A stretch of DNA of 61,994 nt from Fervidobacterium sp. (lineage in GTDB: Bacteria; Thermotogota; Thermotogae; Thermotogales; Fervidobacteriaceae): NCBI GenBank assembly GCA_026419195.1, contig JANZZV010000011.1, forward strand, positions 1-61,994, given 5' to 3'. A model generated the notes under the pieces. It was not told the DNA's origin. It saw only the letters and a list, made by a program, of their open reading frames with translations, and did no database searches. Below are positions 18,926 through 29,594 of this stretch, piece after piece (positions within the stretch are counted from its first letter, which is position 1; each line of letters opens with the position of its first letter). A program made the translations under genes and the position numbers.

Positions 18926-19056
18926 CCTTCCCCCCAATGTAGAGTTATAGTAATTGTAACATATTCACGATATATTTTAAACTGATTTTTATGTATATTT
19001 TGGCATTTATATTCTATCATAAGTTCGATAATTCATAAAGGGAGGTATATGGGAAG

Positions 19057-20253
19057 ATGGAAAAACTCAGGTATATCGCGGAAAAGTTCGGAACACCTGT
19101 CTTAGTCATGGACTTAAACGTAATTGCAAAAAACTACAGACAACTTGTGGATAACATAAATAACTGCAAAGTTTATTACGCGGTAAAAGCTAACTCCAAC
19201 GTTGAGATAGTAAAGTTGCTCAGAGACATGGGCAGTCATTTTGATGTAGCCTCCCGTGGTGAGATTGAAAAATTGCTATCACTTGGTGTTGAACCCTACA
19301 GAATGAGTTTTGGAAATACAATAAAAAAACTTGAAGATATAAAATTTGCCTACGAAGTTGGTATAAAAATGTTTGCAGTTGATGCAGAGATGGAAATTGA
19401 GAAAATAGCGTTTGCCGCACCTGGTTCCGATATATATGTGAGAATTAGTACGAATGGCATGGAAAATGACGCAGATTGGCCACTGACAAGAAAATTTGGA
19501 ACAAGTGTTAATCACGCAATTGAACTAGTAAAATACGCAAAAGAAAAAGGTCTTAACCCAATCGGATTGAGCTTTCACGTAGGCTCTCAAAATTATAATC
19601 CAGAAAACTGGAGAATCGCTATCAGAGAGGCTTCTATCGTTTTCGAGGAAGCAAGGCAATTTGGAATAGAGATGAAGATGATTAACACAGGTGGCGGAAT
19701 GCCTGTGTTGTACACAAGAGAAATCCCAAAGATAAGTGAGATTGCAAAAGTTATAAATGAAGCAGTCGAAGAATATCTTGGAAGCGATGTAACTGTAATT
19801 GTCGAACCCGGAAGATCAATGGTTGGCAACGCAGGGATTATGATTACAAAGGTTATCTTAAGAAGTAAAAAAGCGGATGAAAATTGGTTGTATCTTGATG
19901 CTGGTGTTTTCCATGGACTAACAGAGACTATCCAAAACATCAGATACAGAATAACAGTGGATGGCAAAGAGAACGAAGAACTTGAAAAGTTTGTTCTTGC
20001 TGGTCCAACATGCGATAGTGTTGATGTAATGTATTACGATGCAATGCTTCCAAAAAGTACTACACTTGGAGATATTGTTTATTTCCATACTGCAGGAGCT
20101 TATACGACAGAATACGGCACTTCATTTAACGGAATAGCTTCACCAACAATTGTATTTGAAAATGGCATTCTCTTACCAGATGAAAATGAATTCGAAGACG
20201 AAGAAAGTCTGGAAAAGGAAAAACCAAGAGAAAAGTTGAGAATTGAAGATTAA
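19057..20253 (+). CDS. Fold-III PLP-dependent lysine/ornithine decarboxylase
   Basis: The protein has 398 residues. The PLP lysine is K44 (YYAVKAN); H174 (HVGSQ), a GGG motif near residue 212, E250 (EPGR) and C319 (GPTCDSVD) complete the alanine-racemase-fold decarboxylase site. GPTCDSVD and GLTETIQNIRY point to the ornithine/lysine branch rather than diaminopimelate decarboxylase, although LysA cannot be excluded by eye. It would supply putrescine or cadaverine for the polyamines important in thermophiles. The start is an ATG with GGGAGG 11 nt upstream and GGGAAG closer. The gene stands alone and ends at a strong terminator. Confidence 0.82.
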   Translation: MEKLRYIAEKFGTPVLVMDLNVIAKNYRQLVDNINNCKVYYAVKANSNVEIVKLLRDMGSHFDVASRGEIEKLLSLGVEPYRMSFGNTIKKLEDIKFAYEVGIKMFAVDAEMEIEKIAFAAPGSDIYVRISTNGMENDADWPLTRKFGTSVNHAIELVKYAKEKGLNPIGLSFHVGSQNYNPENWRIAIREASIVFEEARQFGIEMKMINTGGGMPVLYTREIPKISEIAKVINEAVEEYLGSDVTVIVEPGRSMVGNAGIMITKVILRSKKADENWLYLDAGVFHGLTETIQNIRYRITVDGKENEELEKFVLAGPTCDSVDVMYYDAMLPKSTTLGDIVYFHTAGAYTTEYGTSFNGIASPTIVFENGILLPDENEFEDEESLEKEKPREKLRIED

Positions 20254-20262
20254 TTTTAAATA

Positions 20263-20303
20263 AAATAAAAAAGATGCCGATTTGTTCGGCATCTTTTTTA
20301 TTT
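20263..20303. terminator. Bidirectional rho-independent terminator
   Basis: An 11-bp-class hairpin (AAGATGCCGA, loop TTTGT, TCGGCATCTT) is flanked by A-runs on the left and T-runs on the right. It can stop transcription of the decarboxylase gene (plus) and of the MFS gene converging from the right (minus). Confidence 0.9.
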
Positions 20304-20312
20304 TGCTAACAA

Positions 20313-21686
20313 TTACCACCATCTTTCCATGCGTTTACGCCCAATTATAACTTCTTGTCTGTTTCCTTCCTGAATTCTTATCATATGTCTTCCTGAGAGC
20401 ATTGAAAGGACGTTTGTAAACAATGTTATAGGCGAGACGTATTTTTTTGTTGAAATTCCCGCAAACATTGGAATCGTAATAAATCTTAATATACTTTCTA
20501 TGACAAAGAATATTTGCAGTCCAAAAACGTGGTATTCTTTTATGTAAAAATCAAAGGAATTAAAAAATTTTGCTACTGGTCCTCCAAGCATCGAACCAAT
20601 CATACCACCAAGTCCCCCGAATGCCGAGAAAACGGCAAAGTACATCGGGGAATTGCTTGAGGCTGTTTCCATAGGTAATGTTATAAATGCCAAATTTACA
20701 GCTGCCCATCCAACACCAGATAAAATTGCGTCAAGTGTCATTCCAAATATCCAATCTTTTTCATTCATTAAAAACCATATAGCTGGAGTGATTGAGACAA
20801 TCGATAATCCAGTAACCAAAACACTTTTGTGACCAAATTCGTCTGATAATCTCCCCCAAACTGTGTAGAATAACATAGATAACAGCGAAGCGGCTATTGA
20901 AGCATAACTTATGTATGTCATTGGTAATCTCAAATTGTGTATTTGATGATACGGAAAAAATGGCGCTGCGAATAGTACAACAAAATTCCAGATAAAATAC
21001 GCCCTTGATAGTTTCATAAAGTTCTTATCTTTCAAGACAATTCTTAAATCATTTAAAGAACCTGTACGTTTGGATGGACTTTCCCTTACCGGTATCAGTG
21101 AAATCAAGGATAATAAAGAAGTTAGCATTGATATAATTATTACGATCATAAAATTGTATGGCTTCCTAAGGTTGTCTGTTATTATCGAGAACAAGTAAAA
21201 TACTAACAAAGTTGCTAGGGAAACAAAAAAGTTCCGTACACCAAGATACTTTCCTCGCCGCTCTGGGTGGATTGTATCTGAAATAATACTGATCCAAACA
21301 TTACCAGCAAAAGCACCAAAAATTTGACTCAGCGCAAAAATCAAAATGAACAACTCTGGTTTTTTGTGTTCAGAAAAGAGCATCGGTATCAAAACGAGCC
21401 ATAAAAATCTGCCAGAATTGAAAAAAATCAGTAAGTACTTTTTGCTTGGTATTTTTTCAATTATTCCGGGCGCAAGTATTTGAAATATTTGAAATGCCAT
21501 TGGAAAGGAAGAAACAAGTCCAAGTGTAACTTCATCTAAACCAAAATATATAGCTATTGCGGTAAAAACAACCGTTTGGGTTAAAACTAAATAAAAAGTA
21601 GATAGTACCCCTTCTAAGGTCAAAAGAAATTCATCTTTCGAAGTATGCCATTTTAGACCTTTTGATAGCTTGTGTGTTTCACTCAT
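20313..21686 (-). CDS. Major facilitator superfamily transporter
   Basis: The protein has 457 residues from the ATG at 21686, which overlaps the rtcB stop in an ATGA. GGAGTGAT, inside the end of rtcB, acts as ribosome binding site. It has about twelve hydrophobic helices with the MFS inter-helix signature (SDTIHPERRGKYLGVRNF between helices 4 and 5, and WGRLSDEFGHKSVLVTG between 8 and 9). The substrate is unknown. Co-translation with rtcB is noteworthy, but I can offer no functional link. Confidence 0.83.
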   Translation of the reverse strand: MSETHKLSKGLKWHTSKDEFLLTLEGVLSTFYLVLTQTVVFTAIAIYFGLDEVTLGLVSSFPMAFQIFQILAPGIIEKIPSKKYLLIFFNSGRFLWLVLIPMLFSEHKKPELFILIFALSQIFGAFAGNVWISIISDTIHPERRGKYLGVRNFFVSLATLLVFYLFSIITDNLRKPYNFMIVIIISMLTSLLSLISLIPVRESPSKRTGSLNDLRIVLKDKNFMKLSRAYFIWNFVVLFAAPFFPYHQIHNLRLPMTYISYASIAASLLSMLFYTVWGRLSDEFGHKSVLVTGLSIVSITPAIWFLMNEKDWIFGMTLDAILSGVGWAAVNLAFITLPMETASSNSPMYFAVFSAFGGLGGMIGSMLGGPVAKFFNSFDFYIKEYHVFGLQIFFVIESILRFITIPMFAGISTKKYVSPITLFTNVLSMLSGRHMIRIQEGNRQEVIIGRKRMERWW

Positions 21687-23101
21687 CCTTTTATCACTCC
21701 GACTGGAACGCACTTTGCTACTCTAAGCGATATTCCAAGCTCATCAACAACTTTTACAACTTTGTCCACATCTTTATAGGCTTCTGGTGCTTCTTCCACA
21801 ATTCCTTTCTTTGACTTTGCCATAAGTTTAACACCCTTGTCATTTAGTTCCTTAATAACACGATCAGTTGAGAGTTCTCTTGTTGCTTCCCTTCTTCCAA
21901 GTGTTCGACCAGCACCATGTGCTGTCGAGCCAAATGTCATTTGTTCTGCTTTCTTGGTTCCCACAAGTATGTAAGAAGCCGTTCCCATACTTCCAGGAAT
22001 GATCACTGGTTGACCTGTTTTTCTAAAAATTTCAGGTAATAGAGGGTGATTAGGTCCAAAAGCCCTCGTAGCGCCTTTCCTGTGTACCACAAGTTTTTTT
22101 ACTTTTCCATCAATATCGTATTCTTCTACTTTTGCTATATTGTGTGCAACATCGTACACTAATTTCACATTTACACCAACAACGGCCTTGAAAACTTTTC
22201 TAATTAAATGTGTTATAATTTGTCTGTTGGAGAAGGCATAATTTGCTGCACAATTCATAGCATGGTAATAGGCTTGTCCCAATTCACTCTTGAAAGGCGC
22301 ATTTATGAGTTGTTTATCAGGGAGATTTTTGTTGTGCTCTTTTAAATTATCCCTCATTATTCTTATATAATCCGTTGCTATCTGATGTCCAAAGCCTCGG
22401 CTACCTGTGTGAATTAATATTGTTATAGCACCTTTATATATTCCAAAAACCTTAGCTATCTCTTCGTTGTAAACCTCTTCTACAACCTGGATTTCTATGA
22501 AATGATTTCCCGCTCCCAAGGTTCCAAGTTCGTCTTTTCCTCTTTCAACGGCTTCTGAGCTAACTTTTGTAAAATCACATAGATGTATACAACCATAGTC
22601 TTCTATTCTCTCTAAATCACTTTCATATCCAAATCCAAGTTTTACAACTTCACGTACTCCCTCTGTAACTATCTTTTTAAAGTCATTCTTCGAAAAATGA
22701 AGCTCGCTTGTTTCACCAACACCAACTGGCACTGATTCATAAATGCGCTTTATCAATGTTTCTAAATTCTTCTTAACTAACTGTGCATCACCATCAACAA
22801 CGAGCATTCTAACGCCGCAGTTGATATCAAAACCCACACCACCTGGGCTGATAATTCCATCGTCGACGTCAAACGCCGCCACACCACCTATAGGGAATCC
22901 ATAACCCCAATGTATATCTGGCATTGCGTATGCAGCATTCACTATCCCAGGTAAAGTAGCTACATTTTTTATTTGTTCAATAGCTTCTTGATCAATGGTT
23001 TCCCAATCTGAAAGTATTATTGCGTCAACCAGCATCCTATCGTGCTTCTTGATTTTATAAATGTATTTGTCTATTTTTTCTAATCCATCTACCGAACTCA
23101 T
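21683..23101 (-). CDS. rtcB: RNA-splicing ligase RtcB
   Basis: The protein has 472 residues. It has the RtcB core motifs: AMPDIHWGYGFPIGGVAAF, SPGGVGFDINCGVRML (metal-binding Cys and Asp), GTLGAGNHFIEIQ, and LIHTGSRGFGHQ. A later VHRKGATRAFGPNHPLLP carries the region near the guanylated histidine, and HGAGRTLGRR lies near the end. RtcB joins 2',3'-cyclic phosphate or 3'-phosphate RNA ends to 5'-OH ends using GTP and manganese. No archease or rtcA is adjacent. The start is an ATG with a GGGGGGAAG ribosome binding site. A palindrome overlaps the predicted promoter. Confidence 0.94.
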   Translation of the reverse strand: MSSVDGLEKIDKYIYKIKKHDRMLVDAIILSDWETIDQEAIEQIKNVATLPGIVNAAYAMPDIHWGYGFPIGGVAAFDVDDGIISPGGVGFDINCGVRMLVVDGDAQLVKKNLETLIKRIYESVPVGVGETSELHFSKNDFKKIVTEGVREVVKLGFGYESDLERIEDYGCIHLCDFTKVSSEAVERGKDELGTLGAGNHFIEIQVVEEVYNEEIAKVFGIYKGAITILIHTGSRGFGHQIATDYIRIMRDNLKEHNKNLPDKQLINAPFKSELGQAYYHAMNCAANYAFSNRQIITHLIRKVFKAVVGVNVKLVYDVAHNIAKVEEYDIDGKVKKLVVHRKGATRAFGPNHPLLPEIFRKTGQPVIIPGSMGTASYILVGTKKAEQMTFGSTAHGAGRTLGRREATRELSTDRVIKELNDKGVKLMAKSKKGIVEEAPEAYKDVDKVVKVVDELGISLRVAKCVPVGVIKG

Positions 23102-23118
23102 AGTTCTTCCCCCCTTTC

Positions 23119-23133
23119 ATTAGATTATCTAAT
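23119..23133. promoter_or_regulatory. Perfect 15-bp palindrome over the predicted rtcB -10 box
   Basis: ATTAGAT-T-ATCTAAT is a perfect inverted repeat with 7-nt arms around one central base. It lies 18 nt upstream of the rtcB start and covers the predicted -10 element. The position fits a repressor operator. The sequence is AT-only apart from one G and one C, so chance is not excluded. Confidence 0.45.
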
Positions 23134-23151
23134 CTTTGAGATGCTCCGCAA
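23124..23151 (-). promoter_or_regulatory. Predicted rtcB promoter
   Basis: On the minus strand TTGCGG (23146-23151) and GATAAT (23124-23129) are spaced by 16 nt, a reasonable sigma-70 type match placed just upstream of the rtcB ribosome binding site. The 5' leader would be very short. Confidence 0.45.
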
Positions 23152-23186
23152 TTTTTTAGACAACAAAAGAATTGAATTTGTTTTTA

Positions 23187-23216
23187 CAAAAAAGCCACCA
23201 AGATGGTGGCTTTCTC
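23187..23216 (-). terminator. Rho-independent terminator after proS
   Basis: On the minus strand the stem AAAGCCACC / GGTGGCTTT with loop ATCTT is followed by a run of T. It lies 10 nt after the proS stop and ends the gltX-cysS-proS operon. Confidence 0.9.
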
Positions 23217-23225
23217 AAAATTATT

Positions 23226-24944
23226 TTATGCTCTAAAATGGGGATTATATTCTCTTTTGGCTTTTTCCAAAAATTGATGTATCTCTTCAAATTCTGCCTT
23301 AACCGTGAAATGATGACCTGTTCTGTATTTTATCTCCACTATACCTTGAGAAAGTGTCTTTCCCACAGTAATCCTGAACGGAACACCGATTAAATCTGCA
23401 TCATTAAATTTCATACCCGGAGAAATATTTCTATCATCGAACAGTACTTCTTCACCTTTCTGAATAAGGTAATTGTACAAACCTTCGGAAAAATTCATTA
23501 AATTTTCGTTATTACTTACAGGTGTAATCACTACAGTGAATGGTGCAACAGAAACAGGCCAGATAATACCTTTCTCATCGTGAAGTTGTTCAACGATTGC
23601 TCCCATTGTTCGCGAGACACCCCAACCATAACACCCCATTATAAAGGGTTTAAGTTGACCGTCTCTATCCATATATTTTGTACCCATTGCTTCAGAGTAC
23701 TTAGTTCCAAGTTTGAATATGTGTCCGAGTTCTATGCCTTTTTTTGAATTCAACGGTCTACCGCATACTGGGCATGGATCATTTTTCTGAGTTACGACCA
23801 AATCTGCCCAACTGTCTACCTTGAAATCTTTTCCCGGACTAACATTTACAAAATGATAATCTTTTTCCATACCACCAACAACAAAGTTTTTCATCCCTTT
23901 CACGAGGTTATCTGCTATAATTCTTATCCCCTTCGCTCCAACAGGACCAAGAAATCCAATTGGTACACCAAAGTCTTTTAGTATATCTTCCGGGGAAGCA
24001 AATACTAAGGATTGGTCATTTACAAACGATTTGAGCTTTTCCTCATTTAATTCCCGGTCACCAGGTACGAGCGCCATGTAGTATCCATTTCTTCCTTTAT
24101 AAATTAACGTTTTTACTATTTTCCTTACAGGTACATTCAAAAAGTCTGCTACATCCTGCGCCGTTTTGACATTTGGAGTGAAAACTTTCTCTATACTTTT
24201 TTCTTCCTCGTTATCGTACTGTATATTACCTACATACGGAACTCTTTCATCATTACCTGCGTACCCGCATTCACAGAAAAGGATATTACTTTCTCCCGTA
24301 TCAGCAAATGCAACAAACTCATGCGATTCACTCCCACCAATCGTGCCTGTTGAAGCCTCAACTACCGCATATTTCAATCCTATTCGTTCCATTATATTTG
24401 AGTACGCTTTTCTATGCGCTTGGTAGGTTTCATCCAAGGATTCAAAACTACTGTGAAAACTATATCCGTCTTTCATTATGAATTCCCTTGCTCTTAATAC
24501 CCCAAATCTTGGTCTTATTTCGTCTCTGTATTTATTAGCAATCTGATAAAGGGTTATAGGTAATTGCTTATAACTGTTCAATTCATTTTGCACAAGGAAA
24601 GTAACAAGTTCTTCATGAGTTGGTCCCAGTGTAAAATCTCTTCCGTGTCTGTCTTTTAGTTTCATCATTTCCGGTCCGTAATCATCCCATCTTCCAGACT
24701 GCTTCCATAGTTCTGCAGGTTGTATTATTGGCATTAATATTTCATTTGCTCCAATTTTATCCATTTCTTCTCTCACTATTTTCTCGATTTTCAAGAGCAC
24801 CTTTCTACCAAGTGGGAGATATGTGTAAACTCCTGCTGCAATTTTTCTTATAAAACCCGCTCTTATCAGTAATTCTTGACTTGGTACTTCTGCATCTGAA
24901 GGTGCTTCTTTAAGCGTTGGAGCATAAAATTGCGAATACCTCAT
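23226..24944 (-). CDS. proS: Prolyl-tRNA synthetase (bacterial type with editing insertion)
   Basis: The protein has 572 residues, the usual length for the long bacterial ProRS. It has class II motif 2 ([25 protein letters not shown]) and motif 3 ([17 protein letters not shown]), with an editing (INS) domain between them (about residues 225-380, including [19 protein letters not shown]). The anticodon-binding domain is at the C-terminus ([23 protein letters not shown]). It charges tRNA-Pro. The ATG overlaps the cysS stop by 4 nt. It is the last gene of the operon and is followed by a terminator. Confidence 0.96.
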   Translation of the reverse strand: MRYSQFYAPTLKEAPSDAEVPSQELLIRAGFIRKIAAGVYTYLPLGRKVLLKIEKIVREEMDKIGANEILMPIIQPAELWKQSGRWDDYGPEMMKLKDRHGRDFTLGPTHEELVTFLVQNELNSYKQLPITLYQIANKYRDEIRPRFGVLRAREFIMKDGYSFHSSFESLDETYQAHRKAYSNIMERIGLKYAVVEASTGTIGGSESHEFVAFADTGESNILFCECGYAGNDERVPYVGNIQYDNEEEKSIEKVFTPNVKTAQDVADFLNVPVRKIVKTLIYKGRNGYYMALVPGDRELNEEKLKSFVNDQSLVFASPEDILKDFGVPIGFLGPVGAKGIRIIADNLVKGMKNFVVGGMEKDYHFVNVSPGKDFKVDSWADLVVTQKNDPCPVCGRPLNSKKGIELGHIFKLGTKYSEAMGTKYMDRDGQLKPFIMGCYGWGVSRTMGAIVEQLHDEKGIIWPVSVAPFTVVITPVSNNENLMNFSEGLYNYLIQKGEEVLFDDRNISPGMKFNDADLIGVPFRITVGKTLSQGIVEIKYRTGHHFTVKAEFEEIHQFLEKAKREYNPHFRA

Positions 24945-26362
24945 CTTTCTCCCTCCACAATCTCATACTTTGTTCCTTCCGGTGTATCGAGTAATCTTAT
25001 TCCAGATTTGGTGAGGACATTCCTTATTTTATCTGCAAATTCGAATTGTCTTTGTTTTCTAAATTCACTTCTCAGCTCGATCAGATTGTTAATTAAATTG
25101 CCAAATTGTTCAGAATCAAATGATGTGCGTTTTTCAAACTCGCTGTCAAAAATTCCCAAAACAGATCCGTACACTCTCTTAACAAGATGATACATCCTCA
25201 ATGCTCTTTCATCTTTGCCCTCATCCATGGACTTATTTAACTCTTTAACAGTATCAAATAACACTGAAAGCGCAATAGGTGTATTAAGATCATCTGCAAG
25301 TGCATCTACAAATCTGTTTATGTATTCTTTCATTTCTTCATCGTACTTTGGTACAAGTGGATAAGGGTATTTTTCAGTAAATCTTTTCAGTGAAGCATGA
25401 ACTCTATAAGCCGCTTTCATGTTATCTTGCAGCACTTCTTCAGAAAACTCTATTGGAGATCTGTAATGTTTAGAAAGCAAAAACAATTTCACAGCATCTT
25501 TACCGTATCTTCTTACAGCTTCTCTTATCATGAAAATGTTTCCCAAAGACTTGCTCATTTTATCCCCGCGAACTATTATCATTCCGTTATGCATCCAATA
25601 TTTTGCTGGTGGTTTACCAGTTAACGCTTCACTCTGTGCAATTTCATCTTCATGATGTGGAAATATCAAGTCTTCGCCACCACCGTGTATATCAAACATA
25701 TCTCCGAGTAATTTTTGCGACATCACGGAACACTCGATGTGCCATCCTGGTCTACCATCACACCAAGGACTTTTCCAAGTTGGCTCCGCCGGTTTTGCTG
25801 ATTTCCAAAGAACAAAATCGAGTGGGTCTCTTTTTTTCTCATTCACATCAACTCTTGCACCCGCCACTAAATCATTCAAATTTTTTCCTGATAGCTTGCC
25901 GTAGCTTGGCAATTTCCTAACAGAAAAGTACACATCACCATTTTCAACAACGTATGCAAACTCTTTTCTAATCATCATTTCTATTGCTTTAACAATATCA
26001 TCTACAAAGTCAGTTGTCCTCGGGTGATAGTTTGCTGCTCTAACTCCAAGCAACTGAGCATCGTGAAAATACTCTGATATAAACGTGTCAGCTACTGTTC
26101 TCCAGTCAACATTCCATTCTTTTGCCTCGTTTATAATCTTGTCATCAATATCCGTAAAATTCTGAACTAAGGTAACACGATACCCAATAAATTCTAAGAA
26201 CCTTCTAAATGCATCAAAAATCACCATAGGGCGAGCATTACCTATATGTATGTAATTGTACACCGTCGGACCACATACATACATCTTTACTTCTCCCGGA
26301 TTTATAGGTTCAAATTTTACCTTGTTCTTATTAAGTGTGTCAGTTATGTAAACGTCGATCAC
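24941..26362 (-). CDS. cysS: Cysteinyl-tRNA synthetase
   Basis: The protein has 473 residues. It is a class I enzyme with a HIGH-like motif ([17 protein letters not shown]), zinc-ligand region (VSC-less start then [15 protein letters not shown] and [11 protein letters not shown]), and the KMSKS motif ([10 protein letters not shown]). It charges tRNA-Cys. The start is GTG with AGGTGG just upstream, 24 nt after gltX. A tRNA-Cys gene lies at 29.5 kb. Confidence 0.96.
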   Translation of the reverse strand: MIDVYITDTLNKNKVKFEPINPGEVKMYVCGPTVYNYIHIGNARPMVIFDAFRRFLEFIGYRVTLVQNFTDIDDKIINEAKEWNVDWRTVADTFISEYFHDAQLLGVRAANYHPRTTDFVDDIVKAIEMMIRKEFAYVVENGDVYFSVRKLPSYGKLSGKNLNDLVAGARVDVNEKKRDPLDFVLWKSAKPAEPTWKSPWCDGRPGWHIECSVMSQKLLGDMFDIHGGGEDLIFPHHEDEIAQSEALTGKPPAKYWMHNGMIIVRGDKMSKSLGNIFMIREAVRRYGKDAVKLFLLSKHYRSPIEFSEEVLQDNMKAAYRVHASLKRFTEKYPYPLVPKYDEEMKEYINRFVDALADDLNTPIALSVLFDTVKELNKSMDEGKDERALRMYHLVKRVYGSVLGIFDSEFEKRTSFDSEQFGNLINNLIELRSEFRKQRQFEFADKIRNVLTKSGIRLLDTPEGTKYEIVEGER

Positions 26363-26386
26363 AGTACCACCTACTTTGAGATTATA

Positions 26387-27793
26387 TTATGAAACGAAAT
26401 TCTTTATCCTAGCTATAACTTCTGACTTACCAAGTATTTCAATTATGTCTATCAACTCTGGACCTTCTGTTTTTCCTGTTAGAATAAGCCTAAGAGTCAT
26501 ATAAAACTCTTTTCCTTTTAGTCTTGCGCCTTTCATTGCATTTTTAAATGCTAGATATATTTCCTCTTTTGTCCATTGGTCAAGCTTTTCGAGTTCTTGA
26601 ACAAGCATTCGATAGGTCTCAACAGCTTCAACACTTTTTTCTACAACAATCGAAGGTCTTTCGAAGAAAAATTCGGTGAGTTCGGGAAGTTGAGAAAGTT
26701 CTTCTAATCTATCTCTAACAGCATGTAGTATTTTTTCAAAATACTCATCACTCACACTGCGTTTTAAAAAGTCTTTGGCAATAACTGTAAGTTCTTTTAA
26801 ATCTTTCATTCTAATATGTTCTGCATTCATCCATCTGAGTTTATCAGGGTTAAAAATTGCAGGGTTTTTAACTAGTCGTTCAAGAGAAAAACTTTCAATT
26901 AATTCAAATTTGGTCAATATTTCTCTACCCTCTGGATGAGACCATCCGAGCAAAGCGAGGAAGTTGACGAGTGCTTCTGGTAGGTATCCTCTTGCTTTAA
27001 ATTCCTCAACAGAAGTTGCTCCATGTCTTTTGCTCAACTTGCTGCCATCTGGTCCAAGAATCATAGAAACATGTCCAAACACAGGTGTACTCCAACCAAA
27101 AGCTTCATAAAGGGCTACTTGCTTTACGGTATTTGAGAGATGATCATCACCACGAAGAACATGAGTAATCTTCATCAAACCATCATCTATTACACAAGCA
27201 TAATTGTACGTTGGCATGCCGTTACTTCTTAAAAGCGCAAAATCTCCTACACTCCCTGCTTTAAAAACGACCTCACCTTTTACTATGTCATGTAACACAT
27301 AATCTTTTCTGGGCATTGAAAAATAAACAGCTGGTCTGAGACCTTTCGCCTCGTATTCTCTTTTTCTTTCAGCAGTATTGTAAGGTTCAAGCATTTCTCT
27401 TGTGTAATGTGGGGCTTTTCCTTCAGCAAGTAATCTTTCTCTCAGTTGTTCTATTTCTTCAGGATATGCATAAACTTCATAGGCTATACCTTGGTCTATA
27501 AGCTTTTGTGCGTACTCTTGATAAAGATGCGCTCTCTCACTCTGCCTATAAGGGCCATATTCTCCACCAACATCAGGTCCTTCATCCCAATCGAGTCCAA
27601 GCCATCTCAAAGCTGACATCAATTGCTCTTCGAAAATTTTTTCTGATCTTTCTATATCCGTATCTTCAATTCTTAATATAAACTTGCCATTCATCTTCCT
27701 TGCGTAAAGATAATTAAATAGTGCCGTTCTTGCTCCGCCAACATGTAAATATCCGGTTGGACTGGGAGCAAATCTTACCCTAACTTCACTCAT
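26387..27793 (-). CDS. gltX: Glutamyl-tRNA synthetase
   Basis: The protein has 468 residues. It is a class I enzyme with [16 protein letters not shown] (HIGH-like) and GSKLSKRHG (KMSKS-like), and the bacterial all-helical anticodon-binding C-terminus. Thermotogota often carry two GltX copies, one of which can charge tRNA-Gln; which copy this is cannot be told by eye. The start is an ATG with AAGGAGAGGG upstream. It is the first gene of the synthetase operon and is separated from the rubredoxin gene by a terminator. I see no T-box leader. Confidence 0.95.
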   Translation of the reverse strand: MSEVRVRFAPSPTGYLHVGGARTALFNYLYARKMNGKFILRIEDTDIERSEKIFEEQLMSALRWLGLDWDEGPDVGGEYGPYRQSERAHLYQEYAQKLIDQGIAYEVYAYPEEIEQLRERLLAEGKAPHYTREMLEPYNTAERKREYEAKGLRPAVYFSMPRKDYVLHDIVKGEVVFKAGSVGDFALLRSNGMPTYNYACVIDDGLMKITHVLRGDDHLSNTVKQVALYEAFGWSTPVFGHVSMILGPDGSKLSKRHGATSVEEFKARGYLPEALVNFLALLGWSHPEGREILTKFELIESFSLERLVKNPAIFNPDKLRWMNAEHIRMKDLKELTVIAKDFLKRSVSDEYFEKILHAVRDRLEELSQLPELTEFFFERPSIVVEKSVEAVETYRMLVQELEKLDQWTKEEIYLAFKNAMKGARLKGKEFYMTLRLILTGKTEGPELIDIIEILGKSEVIARIKNFVS

Positions 27794-27835
27794 TTAACCC
27801 TCTCCTTCCTTATTGAATTGCTAAATATATTTAAT

Positions 27836-27860
27836 AAACGGGGGGCTTTGCCCCCCTGAT
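27836..27860 (-). terminator. Rho-independent terminator after rubredoxin
   Basis: A G/C-only stem of six to seven base pairs (GGGGGGC, loop AAA in the minus-strand reading, GCCCCCC) is followed on the minus strand by GTTTATT. It lies between the rubredoxin stop and gltX. The tail is short but the stem is very strong. Confidence 0.75.
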
Positions 27861-27882
27861 TGTATGCAATCAAGACAGTCAA

Positions 27883-28044
27883 TCACTCTTCTAAAGGTTC
27901 GAACATGTCCTTACTAACTCCACAAACGGGGCAGGTCCAATCTTCGGGAAGATCTTCAAAAGATGTTCCTGGATTGATTCCGGAATCTGGATCACCAACT
28001 TCTGGATCATAGATATAACCGCAAACTGTGCATCTGTACTTCAT
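27883..28044 (-). CDS. rub: Rubredoxin
   Basis: The protein has 53 residues from the ATG at 28044 (GGAGGTGG upstream); a longer frame reaches 28107 but would be a poor N-terminus. The two CPVCG-type knuckles ([12 protein letters not shown] and [16 protein letters not shown]) bind one iron. It is a small cytoplasmic electron carrier, often feeding superoxide reductase, rubrerythrin or flavodiiron proteins in anaerobes; none of these is adjacent here. Confidence 0.95.
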   Translation of the reverse strand: MKYRCTVCGYIYDPEVGDPDSGINPGTSFEDLPEDWTCPVCGVSKDMFEPLEE

Positions 28045-28096
28045 TTCTTCCACCTCCATTTTTTGCGTGGTACATAAATTATACCACACAATACAT

Positions 28097-29296
28097 TTAC
28101 TTTTCAACTAAAAGTTTTCTTGTACTGAAAATAAACTGTGTCGCGTATATAAAAAGTGTCATAAGAAAAGAAAGCAAAGTAAGTCCAAAACTACTTTTGA
28201 AAAGGTCGAGAAAAACTCCGCCAACAAGAGGACCTATTCCAAATAACAAACCAATAACCATCTCGTGGAGAGCACCTTGCTTTCCGTGTTCAACAGAGGT
28301 AGAAAGCAAACCATAAAATATGGCAAATGTATACGGAACAGCATAACTACATCCAGCTGCAAAAGCTGTCAAGAAAAACAGAAGAGAACTTTTTGCAAAG
28401 AAAGAAAGTACTCCAGTTATTGGAACAACCAAGAGAAGTAATGCACAAATTTTTTCATTACCCACCCACTTTTTCCAATACTGAAGAATAATAAATGTTA
28501 GTAGAACACCTATATTTGCACCAACTGTCAAAAAGCCTGATCTTTCAAGCTTTAAACCAGCCATTGTAACCAATTTTGGAAAATCTGCAAGTACGGATGT
28601 GTATATCAAACCACCAAGGAAGAGAATAATTCGATACTCAAAACGTAAGTGCCTCATCCGAAGTTCATCAACCACAACATTTGAATTAGATGAATGCTCT
28701 TTCAATTTATCTGTTGGTGAAAATTCCACAAGTGGACCATTATTCTTGAAATCTAAGAATATCAAAAAGCTCAATAAACCTGACACAAAAAGTCCGTATA
28801 AGAATATAATATTCTTTGCGTAGACTGTAAGATAAGGACCAAAAGCCATTCCAAATATATTACCAGTACTCCAAGATAGAGTAAATCTCCCAGTAATTGA
28901 TGGTGGATCAACACCCAGTGTAGTTTCAGACTTTGCAATTAATCCCTCTACTTGAGGAAAAAAAGCGCCAAAGAATACCCCTTGCATTATTGCAAATATG
29001 TGCAAAAATAAACTGCTTTTAATCAATAAACCAACTATACAAACTAAGAACAAATACAGAAACAAACCAGAAATAACCTTTTTGTAACCTTGCTTATCAC
29101 CAAGATGACCAATACTAATACTCGCCAGGGCATAAACAAACGACGCGAGAAAATTAAGAAAACCAATCTGTGAGAACGTAAAACCCCATCTTGTTGCTGT
29201 CGCATTCATAAACGAATTGAACAAATATGCTTGAATAGAAACTAGGAAAGCAACTAAATGATAAAAGTGGAAAGTGGAATTCCTATTTACTCTCAT
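28097..29296 (-). CDS. Major facilitator superfamily transporter
   Basis: The protein has 399 residues with about twelve hydrophobic helices, and an MFS motif after helix 2 ([17 protein letters not shown]). The central loop is charged ([18 protein letters not shown]). The substrate is unknown. It ends 52 nt before the rubredoxin start on the same strand, so the two may share a transcript. It differs from the two other MFS genes in the window, and no family specificity can be assigned. Confidence 0.8.
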   Translation of the reverse strand: MRVNRNSTFHFYHLVAFLVSIQAYLFNSFMNATATRWGFTFSQIGFLNFLASFVYALASISIGHLGDKQGYKKVISGLFLYLFLVCIVGLLIKSSLFLHIFAIMQGVFFGAFFPQVEGLIAKSETTLGVDPPSITGRFTLSWSTGNIFGMAFGPYLTVYAKNIIFLYGLFVSGLLSFLIFLDFKNNGPLVEFSPTDKLKEHSSNSNVVVDELRMRHLRFEYRIILFLGGLIYTSVLADFPKLVTMAGLKLERSGFLTVGANIGVLLTFIILQYWKKWVGNEKICALLLLVVPITGVLSFFAKSSLLFFLTAFAAGCSYAVPYTFAIFYGLLSTSVEHGKQGALHEMVIGLLFGIGPLVGGVFLDLFKSSFGLTLLSFLMTLFIYATQFIFSTRKLLVEK

Positions 29297-29468
29297 ATCT
29301 ACCTACCCCCAACAAATATGCTCTGAAAAAATTTGGCATAAACAAATTAAAATACAAATGAATTAATTGATATTTTAACATAAGAAATCTCAAAGTTCAA
29401 CATTGAAGAGGTAGAGCTTGTTTGATTACCATTTGATTACCAAATGTACTAATTGGAGAATTAACCTG

Positions 29469-29497
29469 TTGACAGTCAAAAAACTCTGTGGTAGAAT
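29469..29497 (+). promoter_or_regulatory. Strong promoter of the tRNA-Cys/tRNA-Met unit
   Basis: A perfect TTGACA (29469-29474), a 17-nt spacer and TAGAAT (29492-29497) lie 14 nt upstream of the tRNA-Cys 5' end. This near-consensus sigma-70 promoter fits stable RNA expression. Confidence 0.88.
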
Positions 29498-29511
29498 TTA
29501 ACACGCGATGG

Positions 29512-29588
29512 GGCGACGTAGCCAAGGGGTCTAAGGCGGAGGTCTGCAAAATCTCTATTCGAGGGTTCAAATCCCTCCGTCGCCTCCA
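29512..29588 (+). tRNA. tRNA-Cys (GCA)
   Basis: A 77-nt cloverleaf with acceptor arms GGCGACG and CGTCGCC, discriminator T, and encoded CCA. The anticodon stem GAGGT/ATCTC carries loop CTGCAAA with anticodon GCA at 29546-29548. The T-arm has the GTTCAAATC loop. Confidence 0.96.
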
Positions 29589-29594
29589 CAAATT

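Noticed and set aside
27794-27882. T-box riboswitch upstream of gltX
   Set aside because: The interval is under 100 nt and contains only the terminator of the rubredoxin gene; no T-box sequence or specifier stem was seen.
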